The translations under genes and the position numbers were made by a program. Below, piece by piece: positions 1-9,128 of a stretch of DNA of 64,000 nucleotides. The stretch's first letter is position 1; every line of letters begins with the position of its first letter. This stretch comes from JADFJB01 sp964464595. Lineage in GTDB: Bacteria; Zhuqueibacterota; JdFR-76; DREG01. Below the pieces are notes generated by a model. The model worked only from the letters and a program-made list of their open reading frames with translations. It did not search any database and was not told the DNA's origin. The stretch lies in the NCBI GenBank assembly GCA_964464595.1, contig CAYXGW010000001.1, forward strand, positions 124,001-188,000. Direction: 5' to 3'.

Positions 1-1
1 G

Positions 2-250
2 TGTATTTTGCCAATGGTCAATCAACTCCCATCCAATTATCAGCAAGCTATCAAAATGGCTGAATTTGATGGTTTGACCCAAAAAGAGATTGCTCAAAAG
101 CAGGGTTTGTCTTTGTCGGGTGCAAAATCACGTATTCAGCGAGGTCGTAAATTGATTAAAAAGATGCTCCTGGAATGTTGCCGGGTTGAACTTGACCATC
201 GTGGCGGAGTCATTAATTATGAACCGGATAACAAATGTGAAAACTGTTAA
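2..250 (+). CDS. SigZ-type ECF sigma factor, C-terminal part
   Basis: The frame is open from the first bases of the window, so the gene is cut by the window edge and only sigma region 4 and the tail are visible. Residues after the LPSNYQQA stretch form a helix-turn-helix (LTQKEIAQKQGLSLSGAKSR) followed by an RGR.L...LLECC tail. The Cys-rich end (ECC, then CENC) is characteristic of SigZ-type extracytoplasmic-function sigma factors, which recruit RNA polymerase to alternative promoters. No anti-sigma gene follows directly. The anti-sigma gene at 63119-63934 is far away, and no link between the two can be inferred. Family call from motif memory; exact subgroup less sure. Confidence 0.8.
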   Translation, partial: CILPMVNQLPSNYQQAIKMAEFDGLTQKEIAQKQGLSLSGAKSRIQRGRKLIKKMLLECCRVELDHRGGVINYEPDNKCENC

Positions 251-445
251 GGCATGGTAGCATGCAACCTAAAAAGGCAAACGAGCGCGACAACTAATCC
301 CGGCTTTTCATAAAAGTCATTCTTTGGCTTGCTCCATCAGTTTAGCATCCGGATTGGGGTTAATTTTTTTGATTGCGTTTCATTTTTGTAACTTCTATAT
401 TATTCTGATTTCAAGTTACCAACATATTAATTAAAGGAGACATCC

Positions 446-700
446 ATGATCTTAAACAACACGGCTTATGATGAGGCAGTCTTCAAGGTTACCTCGTATA
501 ATGGGCGAGAGACAGACGTCACTCTGGGCGGTAATTTATTCAATGACGTAGACCTTACCCAATACGAGAGTCCCTTCTCTGTGACGGTGACTATCGCCGG
601 CAGCACACCTGACGTGATCAACGGCTTGAACGAAAATCAGTGCGTCTCGGTCTACAAAAGCGGTGAGAACTATAATCTAGGCGCAACGAAACCGGTGTGA
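446..700 (+). CDS. small hypothetical protein (84 aa)
   Basis: An ATG is preceded by a clear AAAGGAG ribosome site about six bases upstream, which supports the start. The product is acidic, beta-rich in appearance (alternating V/T/S residues) and lacks a signal peptide, membrane segment or Cys motif. I do not recognise a family. It lies between the sigma-factor fragment and a DUF417 gene with no tight spacing to either, so it is probably monocistronic. Confidence 0.55.
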   Translation: MILNNTAYDEAVFKVTSYNGRETDVTLGGNLFNDVDLTQYESPFSVTVTIAGSTPDVINGLNENQCVSVYKSGENYNLGATKPV

Positions 701-858
701 CCGTAGAAATCCACACTCGTGACCCGCGAGATGGTTCCAGCTTGCCTGACCATCAGTGAACTCCGTAGCTTGCCTTAAGATCGGTGTGGCTGCTGCGGCT
801 GAAACTCTTGTCAGGCCGCTCATTCATTCACATGATGAAGGCAAGGTAGATATAGAAT

Positions 859-1311
859 ATGAACTTCAATGAGATTGACCGTTTAATATCGACGTTTATG
901 CGTCGCTGGGGGTTCCTTGCCTTACGCATTTCGTTGGGAATCATCTTTATCTGGTTTGGTGTTCTTAAACCGCTTGGATTGTCACCGGCAGAACCTCTTG
1001 TCATCGCAACGGTTCGTTGGTTACCGTTATTCGATGGTGAGTTGTGGGTAATCATCATAGGGTGGTGGGAAGTTACGATTGGAATAACATTTCTCTTTCA
1101 AAAAACGATTCGAGTCGCCATTGCGCTTCTAGCCTTACAGATGGTTGGGACATTCATGCCTTTGATCCTCCTTTCTGAAGTCACCTTCCAGGCAGGGCAT
1201 GTGCCCTATGGACCGACGATAGAGGGTCAGTACATTATCAAAAACCTGCTGATACTATCTGCTGCTCTGGTAGTTGGTGGAACCGTTCGCAGAAGCAAAG
1301 AGGCAGCCTGA
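859..1311 (+). CDS. DUF417/DoxX-like membrane protein
   Basis: The 150-residue product has about four hydrophobic segments. It opens with a LRISLGIIFIWFGVLKP motif and carries a PLSPL-like loop region, as in the YkgB/DUF417 family of DoxX-related membrane proteins of unknown reaction. Length fits the family. It is followed 28 bases later by another small four-helix membrane protein gene, and the two probably form a short operon. The function is not established for the family; some members are induced by oxidants or chlorine, but nothing in this sequence shows that. Confidence 0.75.
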   Translation: MNFNEIDRLISTFMRRWGFLALRISLGIIFIWFGVLKPLGLSPAEPLVIATVRWLPLFDGELWVIIIGWWEVTIGITFLFQKTIRVAIALLALQMVGTFMPLILLSEVTFQAGHVPYGPTIEGQYIIKNLLILSAALVVGGTVRRSKEAA

Positions 1312-1339
1312 CAATGGAATACGAAGGAGCAACCAACTC

Positions 1340-1738
1340 ATGATTACGAATCGTCAGAAAACCGCCGGACTCATTCTATCCGGAACATTCTGGCTAGTCA
1401 CACTGCTTCACATCTATTGGGCGCTGGGTGGCACGTGGGCTTTTCAAGAATCTATTGGAGAAGGCAATCCAAAACCACCGGCCTGGGCGATCTGGCTTGT
1501 TTCGGGTGGATCGGTGATCGCCGCCATCGGAGTGTTAGGGCAAATCGGGATGTGGGGGCGCTGGATTCCGAGCGTCGTTTTTCGAGTCGGTGTGTGGATT
1601 TTGTTCGGCGCCCTGGTTGGGGTTGTCGTGTTGAACGCAAGCACCGGAAATTTTTGGGAGGTTTATGTTATAGCGCCGCTTTGTGCGATTTTGGCTGTGC
1701 TGGCATTCCTTGTAGCAAAAGCAAAACGCGATGTTTGA
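1340..1738 (+). CDS. DUF3995 family membrane protein
   Basis: I chose the ATG at 1340 because AAGGAG lies about eleven bases upstream. A longer in-frame extension to 1274 overlaps the upstream gene and lacks a site. The 132-residue protein has four hydrophobic helices with the HIYWALGGTWAF motif near the first helix and PPAWAIWLVSGG before the second, typical of DUF3995. Its role is unknown. Close spacing to the DUF417 gene suggests co-transcription. Confidence 0.75.
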   Translation: MITNRQKTAGLILSGTFWLVTLLHIYWALGGTWAFQESIGEGNPKPPAWAIWLVSGGSVIAAIGVLGQIGMWGRWIPSVVFRVGVWILFGALVGVVVLNASTGNFWEVYVIAPLCAILAVLAFLVAKAKRDV

Positions 1739-1867
1739 AAATCTCTTGCAGTGAAAATTTGGACTGGAAGGTAAAATTGCCAGTAGTAAAATTTTCCATT
1801 GAATATGCCGAAAATATCCATGAGCATTTAGTTTAGCAAAAGATAAGTAAAAAAATGGATTAATAAC

Positions 1868-2245
1868 ATGCCTATAAAGCAAAAGATTGATAATATAATA
1901 AAAGAATTGCATGAACCCAAAAAGAGCAAACGCAAATCCTTTACCCTGAGCAAAAGCAAATCCTTTATCCTGGACAGAAGCCAGGAAATGCCGATCGATA
2001 AAAATCCCAAGCCTAAAAAGACGGCAGCTGTTAAAATAAAACTTGATTTTAAGAAACGTGAATTGACCCTCAATTCTGTGCATATTTATGTGGAGGATTA
2101 CGATAGAGGGGAAAACGGAGAAGTGCAATTAAGTCCGGAAATAGAAGGTGAAAAAGAACTTGATAACTATATCGATTTTCTTATTTCGGAATTGTTGCAA
2201 GTGCGAGACGAGGGGAAAAAGAAGTTTCGACAGGCAAAAAATTAG
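1868..2245 (+). CDS. lysine-rich hypothetical protein (125 aa)
   Basis: The product has a strongly basic N-terminal half with a short internal repeat (KSKRKSFTLSKSKSFIL) and an acidic C-terminal half (DYDRGENGE, EKELDNYIDF). No family was recognised. No strong ribosome site precedes the ATG. The composition suggests a cytoplasmic, possibly nucleic-acid-binding protein, but this is a guess. A sigma70-like promoter for the next gene starts about 60 bases after its stop, so the two are probably separate units. Confidence 0.45.
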   Translation: MPIKQKIDNIIKELHEPKKSKRKSFTLSKSKSFILDRSQEMPIDKNPKPKKTAAVKIKLDFKKRELTLNSVHIYVEDYDRGENGEVQLSPEIEGEKELDNYIDFLISELLQVRDEGKKKFRQAKN

Positions 2246-2306
2246 CCTGTGTGCTTCAAGTATATAATCACCCACCTTTACTTATTATTAACAACCCCAA
2301 AAACTC

Positions 2307-2335
2307 TTGACAGAGGCACGATAATTATGTACTAT
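2307..2335 (+). promoter_or_regulatory. sigma70-like promoter for the NB-ARC/TPR gene
   Basis: TTGACA at 2307-2312 and TACTAT at 2330-2335 are separated by exactly 17 bases. They sit 40 bases upstream of the ATG at 2376 and directly in front of an NLR-like gene. The -35 is perfect and the -10 matches four of six bases. Not tested. Confidence 0.55.
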
Positions 2336-2375
2336 AGGGGAAAATAAAAAGGGACTGGATTAATAGAAAAAACCT

Positions 2376-4644
2376 ATGAAACCATTCTTCAAAGAACTGA
2401 TTCGCAAAATTCTGGAGTATAAGTATAGAATAAAAGGGTTAAACTACATTCTTTACATTCTAGTGGTTTTTTGGATTCGGGAAGCAGCTACTTTGAGTGT
2501 TGGTGAGCAAATAAGTAATTTCTGCGAAGAAGTTAAAAAACAGTATCCATTAGAAAGTTGGCAATATTTAAGTGCCAGTGCAGGGGAAATTCTTTTCGCG
2601 GGAGGCAGTTATATAATCTTAGCCTTAACATCAGGTTTAATCCTTTATTTCGGATATTTGAAAAGGAAAGAGCTACAAAGTCAAACTCAGATATCAGTCC
2701 CCGAACTACTCGATGCCATCAAAAAAGAAACCCCAAAAGACAAAAAGATCCTGACCATTCCACCGCCAAAAACCTCCAGGTTTATTGGCAGAGAGGAAGA
2801 ATTACAAGAACTGGATAACAAGCTGAAAGAAAAAGACCGGGTGGTGTTGGTGAATGGTTTGGGCGGTATTGGCAAAACCGAAGTCTGCCGCCACTACTTT
2901 TGGGAAAACAGCAGCCAATATACAGCTCTTGGCTGGATTAACTATTTGGGCAGTCTTAAAGAGTCTTTTGCCACGCAATTTCAAATCGAAGCCATTCCAA
3001 TGTCTGATAACGAAACCACAGATGAGAGATTCGCCAAGATCCTGCATCACCTGGCCAACCTGGAACTCCCTGCTGGTCATCGATAATATCGACAATCTCA
3101 AAGATCCGGATTTACAACATATCCGCGGGTTGCCCATTAAAGTCATCGCTAATTCCCGCTTGACATTACCTGAATTTGAAGTCTACCCCCTGGGTTTTCT
3201 GAGCAGCGATAAATGCAAAGATCTGTTTATGAAGCACTATAACGGTAAAAAAGATGAAGATTCGTTGAAAAAAATTGTTGCGCTCACCGGACTGCATACA
3301 TTGACTGTGGAACTGCTGGCCAAAACCGCCAGGAACGGCGATTTGGAAATAAAAGAACTGTTACAGAAATTAACCGAGGTTGGCTTTAATTTGAATGAAG
3401 TCGTACCGGAAACAGTAACCACCGACTGGCATGAAGGAAAAGAAAACAAGCGCTTTTTTGAACACCTGGAAAAGGTATTTGAATTATCCGATCTCGGCGC
3501 GGATGAACAATTTATCCTGGCTAACCTGTCGGTATTGCCGGCTGTTTTTATAGAAAGAAAAAAACTGGCCGATTGGTTAAAACTGGAAAGCAAAGATGCA
3601 CTCAATTTACTAAGAGATAAGGGCTGGCTGCAAGAGCAGGATGCTAAAGTTTTTATGCACCAGGTTATCCAGGAAGTTACCAGGCACAGGCTTAAACCAA
3701 CTTTTGAGACCTGTGCACACCTAGTTAAAAGCCTAATTCTGGAACTAAATATTAAGCCAAGTGCCAACCCCCTGGGCAAAGCTGAGTATGTACCATTTGC
3801 CGAAGCCATTTTGCTGAACTTTCCCGACAAAAATCAAGATATGGCTTCATTATCAAACAACTTGTCTGCGATTAATCTATATTTGGGTCGGCTGGAACAG
3901 GCGCTGAAATTTCAATTGAAATCTGTAGAAATCAGGAAAGAGATATTCGATCCCAAGCATCTTGATTTAGCGAACTCTTACAATAACTTATCTTTGATTT
4001 ATCGAGATTTAGGTCAGTTGGAACAAGGGCTGGAATTTCAATTGAAAGCCATAGAAATAAGAGAGGAAATTCTCGATCCCAAACACCCGAATTTAGCAGG
4101 CTCTTACAATAATATATCTATGATTTATCAACCTTTAGGTCAATTGGATCATGCGCTGAAATTTCAATTGAAAGCTATTGAGATTCATAAAAAGATCCAC
4201 GATCCCAAACATCCTGCTTTAGCGACCTCTTACAACAACTTATCAATGATTTATAACGATTTATATCAGCTGGATCAAGCACTCGAATTTCAATTAAAAG
4301 CTATAGAGATCAGGGAAGAAATCCACGATCCCAAACATCCGGATTTAGCACAATCCTACAATAACTTATCAGTGATTTATCGAAATTCAGGTCAGTTGGT
4401 GCAGGCGCTGAAATTTCAATTGAAAGCCATAGAAATAAGAGAGGAAACTCTCGATCCCAAACACTGGCATTTAGCACAAGCTTACAGTAACTTAGCTGCA
4501 ATTTATTTTGATCAAAAAAAAGTTCAAAATGCACACCAAATTTGTAAAAAAGCGGTGGAAATTTACCAATTTAATTTCCCCCATGGTCATCCGGAATTAG
4601 ACAACGCTTTAGTTTGGTTGGCGAAAATTGAAAAGCATTTGTGA
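2376..4644 (+). pseudogene. NLR-like membrane NB-ARC/TPR protein, frameshifted
   Basis: Frame one (2376-3086) encodes two hydrophobic segments (residues ~24-44 and ~71-94), a conserved RFIGREEEL entry motif and a Walker A GLGGIGKT. Frame two resumes with WNSLLVIDNIDN, the Walker B strand, continues through a STAND winged-helix region and ends in about six kinesin-light-chain-type TPRs of 42 residues. Each TPR carries a YNNLS.IY and an ALKFQLKAIEI motif. Skipping the single base at 3060 joins HHLAN to WNSLLVIDN smoothly, so the sequence carries one extra base, from decay or assembly error. Intact relatives are signal-transducing NTPases, often sensors in immunity-like systems. A promoter-like sequence lies just upstream. 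Confidence 0.8.
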
Positions 4645-4678
4645 GGGTTTTTGGCGGGGTAAATCCAAAAACAGGTTG

Positions 4679-4850
4679 GAGTCTACCCCTCCTAACCTCC
4701 CCTCATCTTACATAAACCATAACAAGATTCCTACTGAATGACAATAATTCCTTTTACTATTTTCTTCATTAGATATTGAGTTTTCCAACAATCTCATCAA
4801 CAGGAGGAATTCCCCCTCCTTAATAAGGAGGGGTCAGGGGTGGTTTTGTA
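4679..4850. repeat. intergenic G/C-run repeat with hairpin
   Basis: The 357-base gap 4645-5001 holds no gene. It contains C-rich and G-rich runs of an interspersed family (CCCTCCTAACCTCCCC near 4686) and a strong inverted repeat at about 4812-4834 (CCCCTCCTTA then TAAGGAGGGG). The same hairpin core recurs at 14326-14348 and 21200-21220. It could act as a bidirectional terminator or be a small non-autonomous element. Confidence 0.6.
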
Positions 4851-5001
4851 ATACTTCTTTTTTTCAGTGTTAAATCCGTGTTAATCCGTGGCTAAATTCA
4901 TTTCTCCAAAATTTATTTGTTTGATTACACTATTTGTTTTGTTACTTTAACTATCACTCAGCATCTAACATGAAGAAAAAGGAAATTCAATTAAGAAAAT
5001 C

Positions 5002-6357
5002 ATGACAACCTATTCAGTCATTATCCCAACCTGGAACGAAGAGAAAACCATTGGCGACTGCATCAACAGCATTCGGGCTGCAAATCAACAAGCAGAAATA
5101 TTGTTGTCTGATGGTGGCAGCTGGGATAAAACAATCCGAATTGCCAAAGAGCTGAACTGTAAAGTTATTTCCTCCCCTAGAGGCCGCGGCATCCAAAGCA
5201 ATGTCGGGGCTTCCTGTGCTTCCGGTTCTATCCTCCTGTTTTTACACGGAGATACGCAGCTTCCTCCTGATGCTTTTGAGATCATTGATAAACAATTTGC
5301 AGATCAGTCAGTACAAATCGGTACCTTCCGCCTTTCATTTGACCACGATCACTGGCTGTTGAATTTCTATGGCTGGTTCACCCAATTCGATTTTGTTTTC
5401 TCACGTTTTGCAGATCAATGTATTGTGGTTCGCCGCAGGTTTTATGACAGCATTGGCGGATTTCCTAAATGGAGATTATTCGAAGATGTGGACTTCTTCC
5501 GAAAGTCAAGAAAAATCACAAAATTACATTCATTCCCGGGAAAAGTAAAAACCTCCGCCCGCCGTTTCTTAAAGCATGGAATTCTGCGCCAGCAAATCCA
5601 TAACTTTTGGCTTATTCTTCTGTATTATTTTGGAGTTAGCGGCAATCAATTGTATTTGAAATACGAAAAGATAAAAGCGCTCCAGCAAGGAACATCATTA
5701 ATTGTCTTTGCACGCTATCCGCGCCGGGGAAAAGTGAAAACCCGGCTCGCGAGTACAATCGGTGACTTATTTGCTGCAGAATTTTATAGAATCTGCTGCG
5801 AGCATATCTTTGCAATCTGCAGAAAATTAAAACCGGAGATGACGATTAATTTATTCTATGCTGACAGCGAAGATGCTGAATCCATAAGAAATTGGCAGGG
5901 CTCGGATTTTTATCTTTTACCACAAATAGGCGATGATTTGGGTGAGAGAATTAAAAACGCATTTCAAACTATCTTTGATCGCGGTACGGAAAAGGCCATT
6001 ATTATAGGAACAGATGTTCCCGATCTATCCGGAGAGATAATCAAGCAGGCAGAAAACGCGCTTGATATCCATGACCTGGTTATCGGTCACTGCCCGGATG
6101 GTGGATATTATCTTTTGGGAATGAAAACGGTCAACAAAGAGTTATTTAATGGGATAACATGGAGTTCTGATCTTGTTTTTAAGGAAACAATGGCAAAAGC
6201 CAAAGACAAAAATCTATCTGTTTATGAGTTGCCGATACTCGCAGATATCGACACCGAAGACGAATTACTGCAATGGGCAGATTCAGACAAAACCCATATG
6301 AACTATGCAATGATTCAATTTGTGAAAAAACTTAGATCACCTGTGGCGGAAGGATAA
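5002..6357 (+). CDS. fused TIGR04283-TIGR04282 arsenosugar glycosyltransferase
   Basis: The N-terminal half (residues ~1-225) is a GT-A family 2 glycosyltransferase with SVIIPTWNEE, LSDGGSWD and the FLHGDTQLP metal-binding motif, as in TIGR04283. The C-terminal half (~230-450) is a DUF2064/TIGR04282 nucleotidyltransferase-fold domain with FARYPRRGKVKTRLA, IIGTDVPDL and CPDGGYYLLG. Both families are named for arsenosugar biosynthesis and are usually separate neighbours; here they are one chain. It is the first gene of a tight + strand cluster with DUF547, a peroxidase-like protein, ArsS and ArsM. Specific sugar donor and acceptor are not known from sequence. Confidence 0.9.
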   Translation: MTTYSVIIPTWNEEKTIGDCINSIRAANQQAEILLSDGGSWDKTIRIAKELNCKVISSPRGRGIQSNVGASCASGSILLFLHGDTQLPPDAFEIIDKQFADQSVQIGTFRLSFDHDHWLLNFYGWFTQFDFVFSRFADQCIVVRRRFYDSIGGFPKWRLFEDVDFFRKSRKITKLHSFPGKVKTSARRFLKHGILRQQIHNFWLILLYYFGVSGNQLYLKYEKIKALQQGTSLIVFARYPRRGKVKTRLASTIGDLFAAEFYRICCEHIFAICRKLKPEMTINLFYADSEDAESIRNWQGSDFYLLPQIGDDLGERIKNAFQTIFDRGTEKAIIIGTDVPDLSGEIIKQAENALDIHDLVIGHCPDGGYYLLGMKTVNKELFNGITWSSDLVFKETMAKAKDKNLSVYELPILADIDTEDELLQWADSDKTHMNYAMIQFVKKLRSPVAEG

Positions 6358-6362
6358 TACGT

Positions 6363-7157
6363 TTGAATTTAAAAGTTACCCGAAACTTATTTTTTATTTG
6401 TGCAATGGCTCTTTTATCCAGCTATACTTATGCCAGTGAATCGAATTTGAACTTCACCAATCTGCTGCAAAAACATGTTCAAAACGGACTTGTGAACTAT
6501 TCAGGGTTATGCTCAGATCCTGGTCTAAACGCAACTATAAATCAACTCTCGGAGACGAATCCGGATACGATTCGTGATAGAAACGATTTATTGGCATTTT
6601 GGATCAACGCTTATAATGCGTTTACTTTAAAGGTAATCTGCGATAATCATCCACTCAAATCCATTAACGATTTACACTTTGGCGGGCTGGTAATAGGAAC
6701 AGTTCTCAAAAAGACAGTTTGGGATAAAAAATTCATTGAGATCAACAAAAAGAAATACTCATTAAATAAAATTGAGCACGAAATTATCAGAAAAGAATTT
6801 AATGAACCCCGCGCTCACTTTGCCCTGGTTTGTGCGTCTATCAGCTGTCCGCCACTTCTAAACGAGGCGTTCGTTGGCGATAAACTAGACCAACAATTAG
6901 AACGGCAAGGAAACCGATTTCTGCAGGATTCAAATAAAAATGTTTTCGATAGCGAAAAAAAGATAGCAAGGATTTCTAAAATATTCGATTGGTTTGACAA
7001 AGATTTTGGTGACAACAAAGAAGAAAGGCTTCTATTCATTTCCAGATTTTTACCTGAGGAAATTGCAAGTGAGATTCAGCTGAATCCGGAACAATGGAAA
7101 GTGAAACACACCAAGTATAATTGGGATTTAAACGAAATGAAAGAAGCAACAAATTAA
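6363..7157 (+). CDS. secreted DUF547 protein
   Basis: The start is TTG at 6363, supported by GGAAGGA about eight bases upstream and by an N-terminal signal peptide (LFFICAMALLSSYTYA). The mature part has the DUF547 hallmark DLLAFWINAYNAFTLK and the FALVCASISCPPL motif with paired cysteines. DUF547 proteins commonly sit in arsenosugar clusters, but no reaction is established. Only five bases separate it from the glycosyltransferase gene, so they are co-transcribed. It is predicted to act outside the cytoplasm, unlike its neighbours. Confidence 0.88.
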   Translation: MNLKVTRNLFFICAMALLSSYTYASESNLNFTNLLQKHVQNGLVNYSGLCSDPGLNATINQLSETNPDTIRDRNDLLAFWINAYNAFTLKVICDNHPLKSINDLHFGGLVIGTVLKKTVWDKKFIEINKKKYSLNKIEHEIIRKEFNEPRAHFALVCASISCPPLLNEAFVGDKLDQQLERQGNRFLQDSNKNVFDSEKKIARISKIFDWFDKDFGDNKEERLLFISRFLPEEIASEIQLNPEQWKVKHTKYNWDLNEMKEATN

Positions 7158-7177
7158 TAATCCGAAGGAGAAAATGA

Positions 7178-7513
7178 ATGCATTATTTTGAGTCCGATGA
7201 CTTAAAACGCTTTGGCGAAGTTGGAAAATTCAGCAGTGATTTGATGGACAAATTCTTCACCTATTATAATGCCGCGACCAGTACAGAAGGCGCATTATCA
7301 AAAAGAGAAAAAGCATTAATTGCATTGGCAGTGGCGCATTCAAAACGATGCCCATACTGCATAGACGCATTTACAACCGCTTGCCTGGATGCCGGCTCTA
7401 ACCCCGAGCAGATGACTGAAGCCATTCACGTGGCCGGAGCGATGGAGGCCGGGATTACACTGGTGCATGGCGTCCAGATGCAAAACGTGATGAAGAAAAC
7501 CGGTGCACTGTAA
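7178..7513 (+). CDS. arsenosugar-associated AhpD-like peroxidase protein
   Basis: The 111-residue product belongs to the AhpD/carboxymuconolactone decarboxylase fold. It has the redox motif CPYC at residues 58-61 followed by DAFTTACLDAG, and a distal EAIHVAGAMEAG.TLVHG. The family associated with arsenosugar clusters is TIGR04169. GAAGGAG lies seven bases before the ATG. A thiol-disulfide role, perhaps reducing arsenic or regenerating a partner, is inferred from the motif and neighbourhood; it has not been shown. It sits 20 bases after DUF547 and about 100 before arsS. Confidence 0.85.
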   Translation: MHYFESDDLKRFGEVGKFSSDLMDKFFTYYNAATSTEGALSKREKALIALAVAHSKRCPYCIDAFTTACLDAGSNPEQMTEAIHVAGAMEAGITLVHGVQMQNVMKKTGAL

Positions 7514-7616
7514 TTATGCTTGTTAATGAAACTTGTAAAAAATAATTTTCTATTGTTATTTCGAGGAGTTACGACGAGAAATCTATTATGATAATTGAAC
7601 AACAAGGAGACATGGA

Positions 7617-8645
7617 TTGGGTGAACCCGTAATCGTAACGCCGGAAGTTGAAGCTCACGAAGACAGCAAGTTCAATTTCAAAAAACTGGTTAAAGATCAT
7701 CAATTGAACTTGAACCCAGTTTCGATTGAGACATTGCAGGTGAATATTACCAAACTGTGCAACCAGGCCTGTTTGCATTGCCATGTTGACTCCGGTCCAA
7801 AACGCACCGAGCAAATGGACCTCAAAACAGTCGATCGATGCCTGGAAATCCTGCAAAACCATGATACGATTAAAAACCTGGATATCACCGGCGGCGCTCC
7901 GGAATTGAGTCCACATTTTGATTATATGGCTATTGAAGCCCGCAAAATGGACAAGAATGTAATGGTCCGGCATAATCTGACCGTAATCGCAGATGGCAAT
8001 CCGCAAACAGGAGAATCTAAAGGTTATTTACCCGAATTTTTTGCCCGGCATCAACTTGAGGTTATTTCTTCACTCCCCTACTACCAGGAATATTTCACCG
8101 ATAAACAACGTGGCAAAGGTGTCTTCGAAAAAAGTATCGAAAGCTTGAAATTGCTCAATAAACAGGGATATGGAAAAGAAGGTACAAATTTAAATTTGAA
8201 CCTGGTTTACAATCCCGTCGGCGCTTTTCTGCCGGCTGCTCAGGAAAGTTTGGAGGCTGATTTCAAGCGGGAATTGCTGGACAAGTTTGGGATCGTTTTT
8301 AACAAGCTATACGTCATCACAAATATGCCCATCCACCGTTTTAAGACCCAGTTAAAGCAATTCGGCGGCTATGAAGAATATATGACAAAACTAGTGAACG
8401 CTTTTAATCCTGTTGCTGCTGAGGGAATTATGTGTCGTTCTCTTATAAGCGTCAGTTATGATGGCAGAATCTTTGATTGTGATTTTAATCAAATGCTGGA
8501 AATGCAGATTTATAACGGTATCCTAAGCACGGTCTTTAATTTCGATTATGATGATATGATGAGCCGTAATATCAGGTTTGCAGCTCATTGTTTCGGTTGC
8601 ACAGCCGGTGCCGGCAGTAGTTGTGGCGGGGAAATAGCAGGCTAA
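7617..8645 (+). CDS. arsS: arsenosugar biosynthesis radical SAM protein ArsS
   Basis: The start is TTG at 7617 with AAGGAG eight bases upstream. An overlapping ATG at 7612 is in another frame and closes after six codons. The radical SAM cluster motif C48-NQA-C52-LH-C55 binds the 4Fe-4S cluster, followed by LDITGGAPELSP. The C-terminal Cys-rich end has cysteines at 325, 328 and 336 in a CTAGAGSSC context. Family TIGR04167 includes selenocysteine forms near this end. Here the codons are ordinary Cys (TGT/TGC), so it is the non-seleno version. ArsS is believed to transfer the adenosyl moiety to dimethylarsenic to make the arsenosugar precursor. Confidence 0.92.
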   Translation: MGEPVIVTPEVEAHEDSKFNFKKLVKDHQLNLNPVSIETLQVNITKLCNQACLHCHVDSGPKRTEQMDLKTVDRCLEILQNHDTIKNLDITGGAPELSPHFDYMAIEARKMDKNVMVRHNLTVIADGNPQTGESKGYLPEFFARHQLEVISSLPYYQEYFTDKQRGKGVFEKSIESLKLLNKQGYGKEGTNLNLNLVYNPVGAFLPAAQESLEADFKRELLDKFGIVFNKLYVITNMPIHRFKTQLKQFGGYEEYMTKLVNAFNPVAAEGIMCRSLISVSYDGRIFDCDFNQMLEMQIYNGILSTVFNFDYDDMMSRNIRFAAHCFGCTAGAGSSCGGEIAG

Positions 8646-8651
8646 TTCCGG

Positions 8652-8987
8652 ATGGAATGGACAACTCTCAAAGAATGGTTTTGGGGTCTCGGTGAGCAAT
8701 ATGGAGTCAACCCGATTGTTTTTGGCGCTTTATATGTCGGTACAATCCCTTTTTTTTCAGTATCCATAGCCTGGCTGGTCAATAACTACCGTAAGAAAAA
8801 ATCGATTATTCTACCAGCCCTGCTGGCCGGTTTTTTCTTTATTTCGGCCTACCTGTACCTTATTATCGCAGGTAAAAATGTTCCATTATGGGTTTATTCT
8901 TTTGTAGCTTTTCTTGTTATTTTTGGCACCTGGTCAACGATTAGAAAAGTAAAATCAAGAATTCATCAGAAAGCGAATGAAGGTTGA
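8652..8987 (+). CDS. small three-helix membrane protein
   Basis: The 111-residue protein has three hydrophobic stretches (about residues 22-43, 52-72 and 78-96) and a basic C-terminus. It starts six bases after the arsS stop, so it is almost certainly in the same operon. I do not recognise the family. Its location between ArsS and the PiT transporter suggests a helper role at the membrane in arsenic or arsenosugar handling, but only context supports this. Confidence 0.65.
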   Translation: MEWTTLKEWFWGLGEQYGVNPIVFGALYVGTIPFFSVSIAWLVNNYRKKKSIILPALLAGFFFISAYLYLIIAGKNVPLWVYSFVAFLVIFGTWSTIRKVKSRIHQKANEG

Positions 8988-8989
8988 TT

Positions 8990-9076
8990 ATGACACTGGA
9001 TTCCAAACACAACACCTGGTACACGTTTACTAAACCGGAGAGAGCTTATTTTCTGCGCATCCGAAAAATGAGTTAA
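8990..9076 (+). CDS. possible 28-residue ORF or gene remnant
   Basis: A short frame beginning ATG at 8990, three bases after the preceding stop, runs 28 codons and is rich in aromatic and basic residues. It has no recognisable family and could be a decayed remnant between the membrane protein gene and the transporter gene. Low confidence that it is expressed. Confidence 0.2.
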   Translation: MTLDSKHNTWYTFTKPERAYFLRIRKMS

Positions 9077-9128
9077 AACAGAAGGAATATCTACCGGGCC
9101 TTTTAAGTTTCCATTAGTAAAATTAATT

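Noticed and set aside
1417..1836. 139-residue ORF overlapping the DUF3995 gene
   Set aside because: It is a shadow in another frame; the DUF3995 frame has the ribosome site and family motif.
4645..5001. Small RNA in the gap before the glycosyltransferase
   Set aside because: The only structure is the interspersed hairpin, which recurs elsewhere, so it does not support a specific RNA gene.
7617..8645. Selenocysteine codon in ArsS
   Set aside because: The family includes selenoprotein forms, but the relevant codons here are TGT/TGC and no in-frame TGA occurs before the natural stop.
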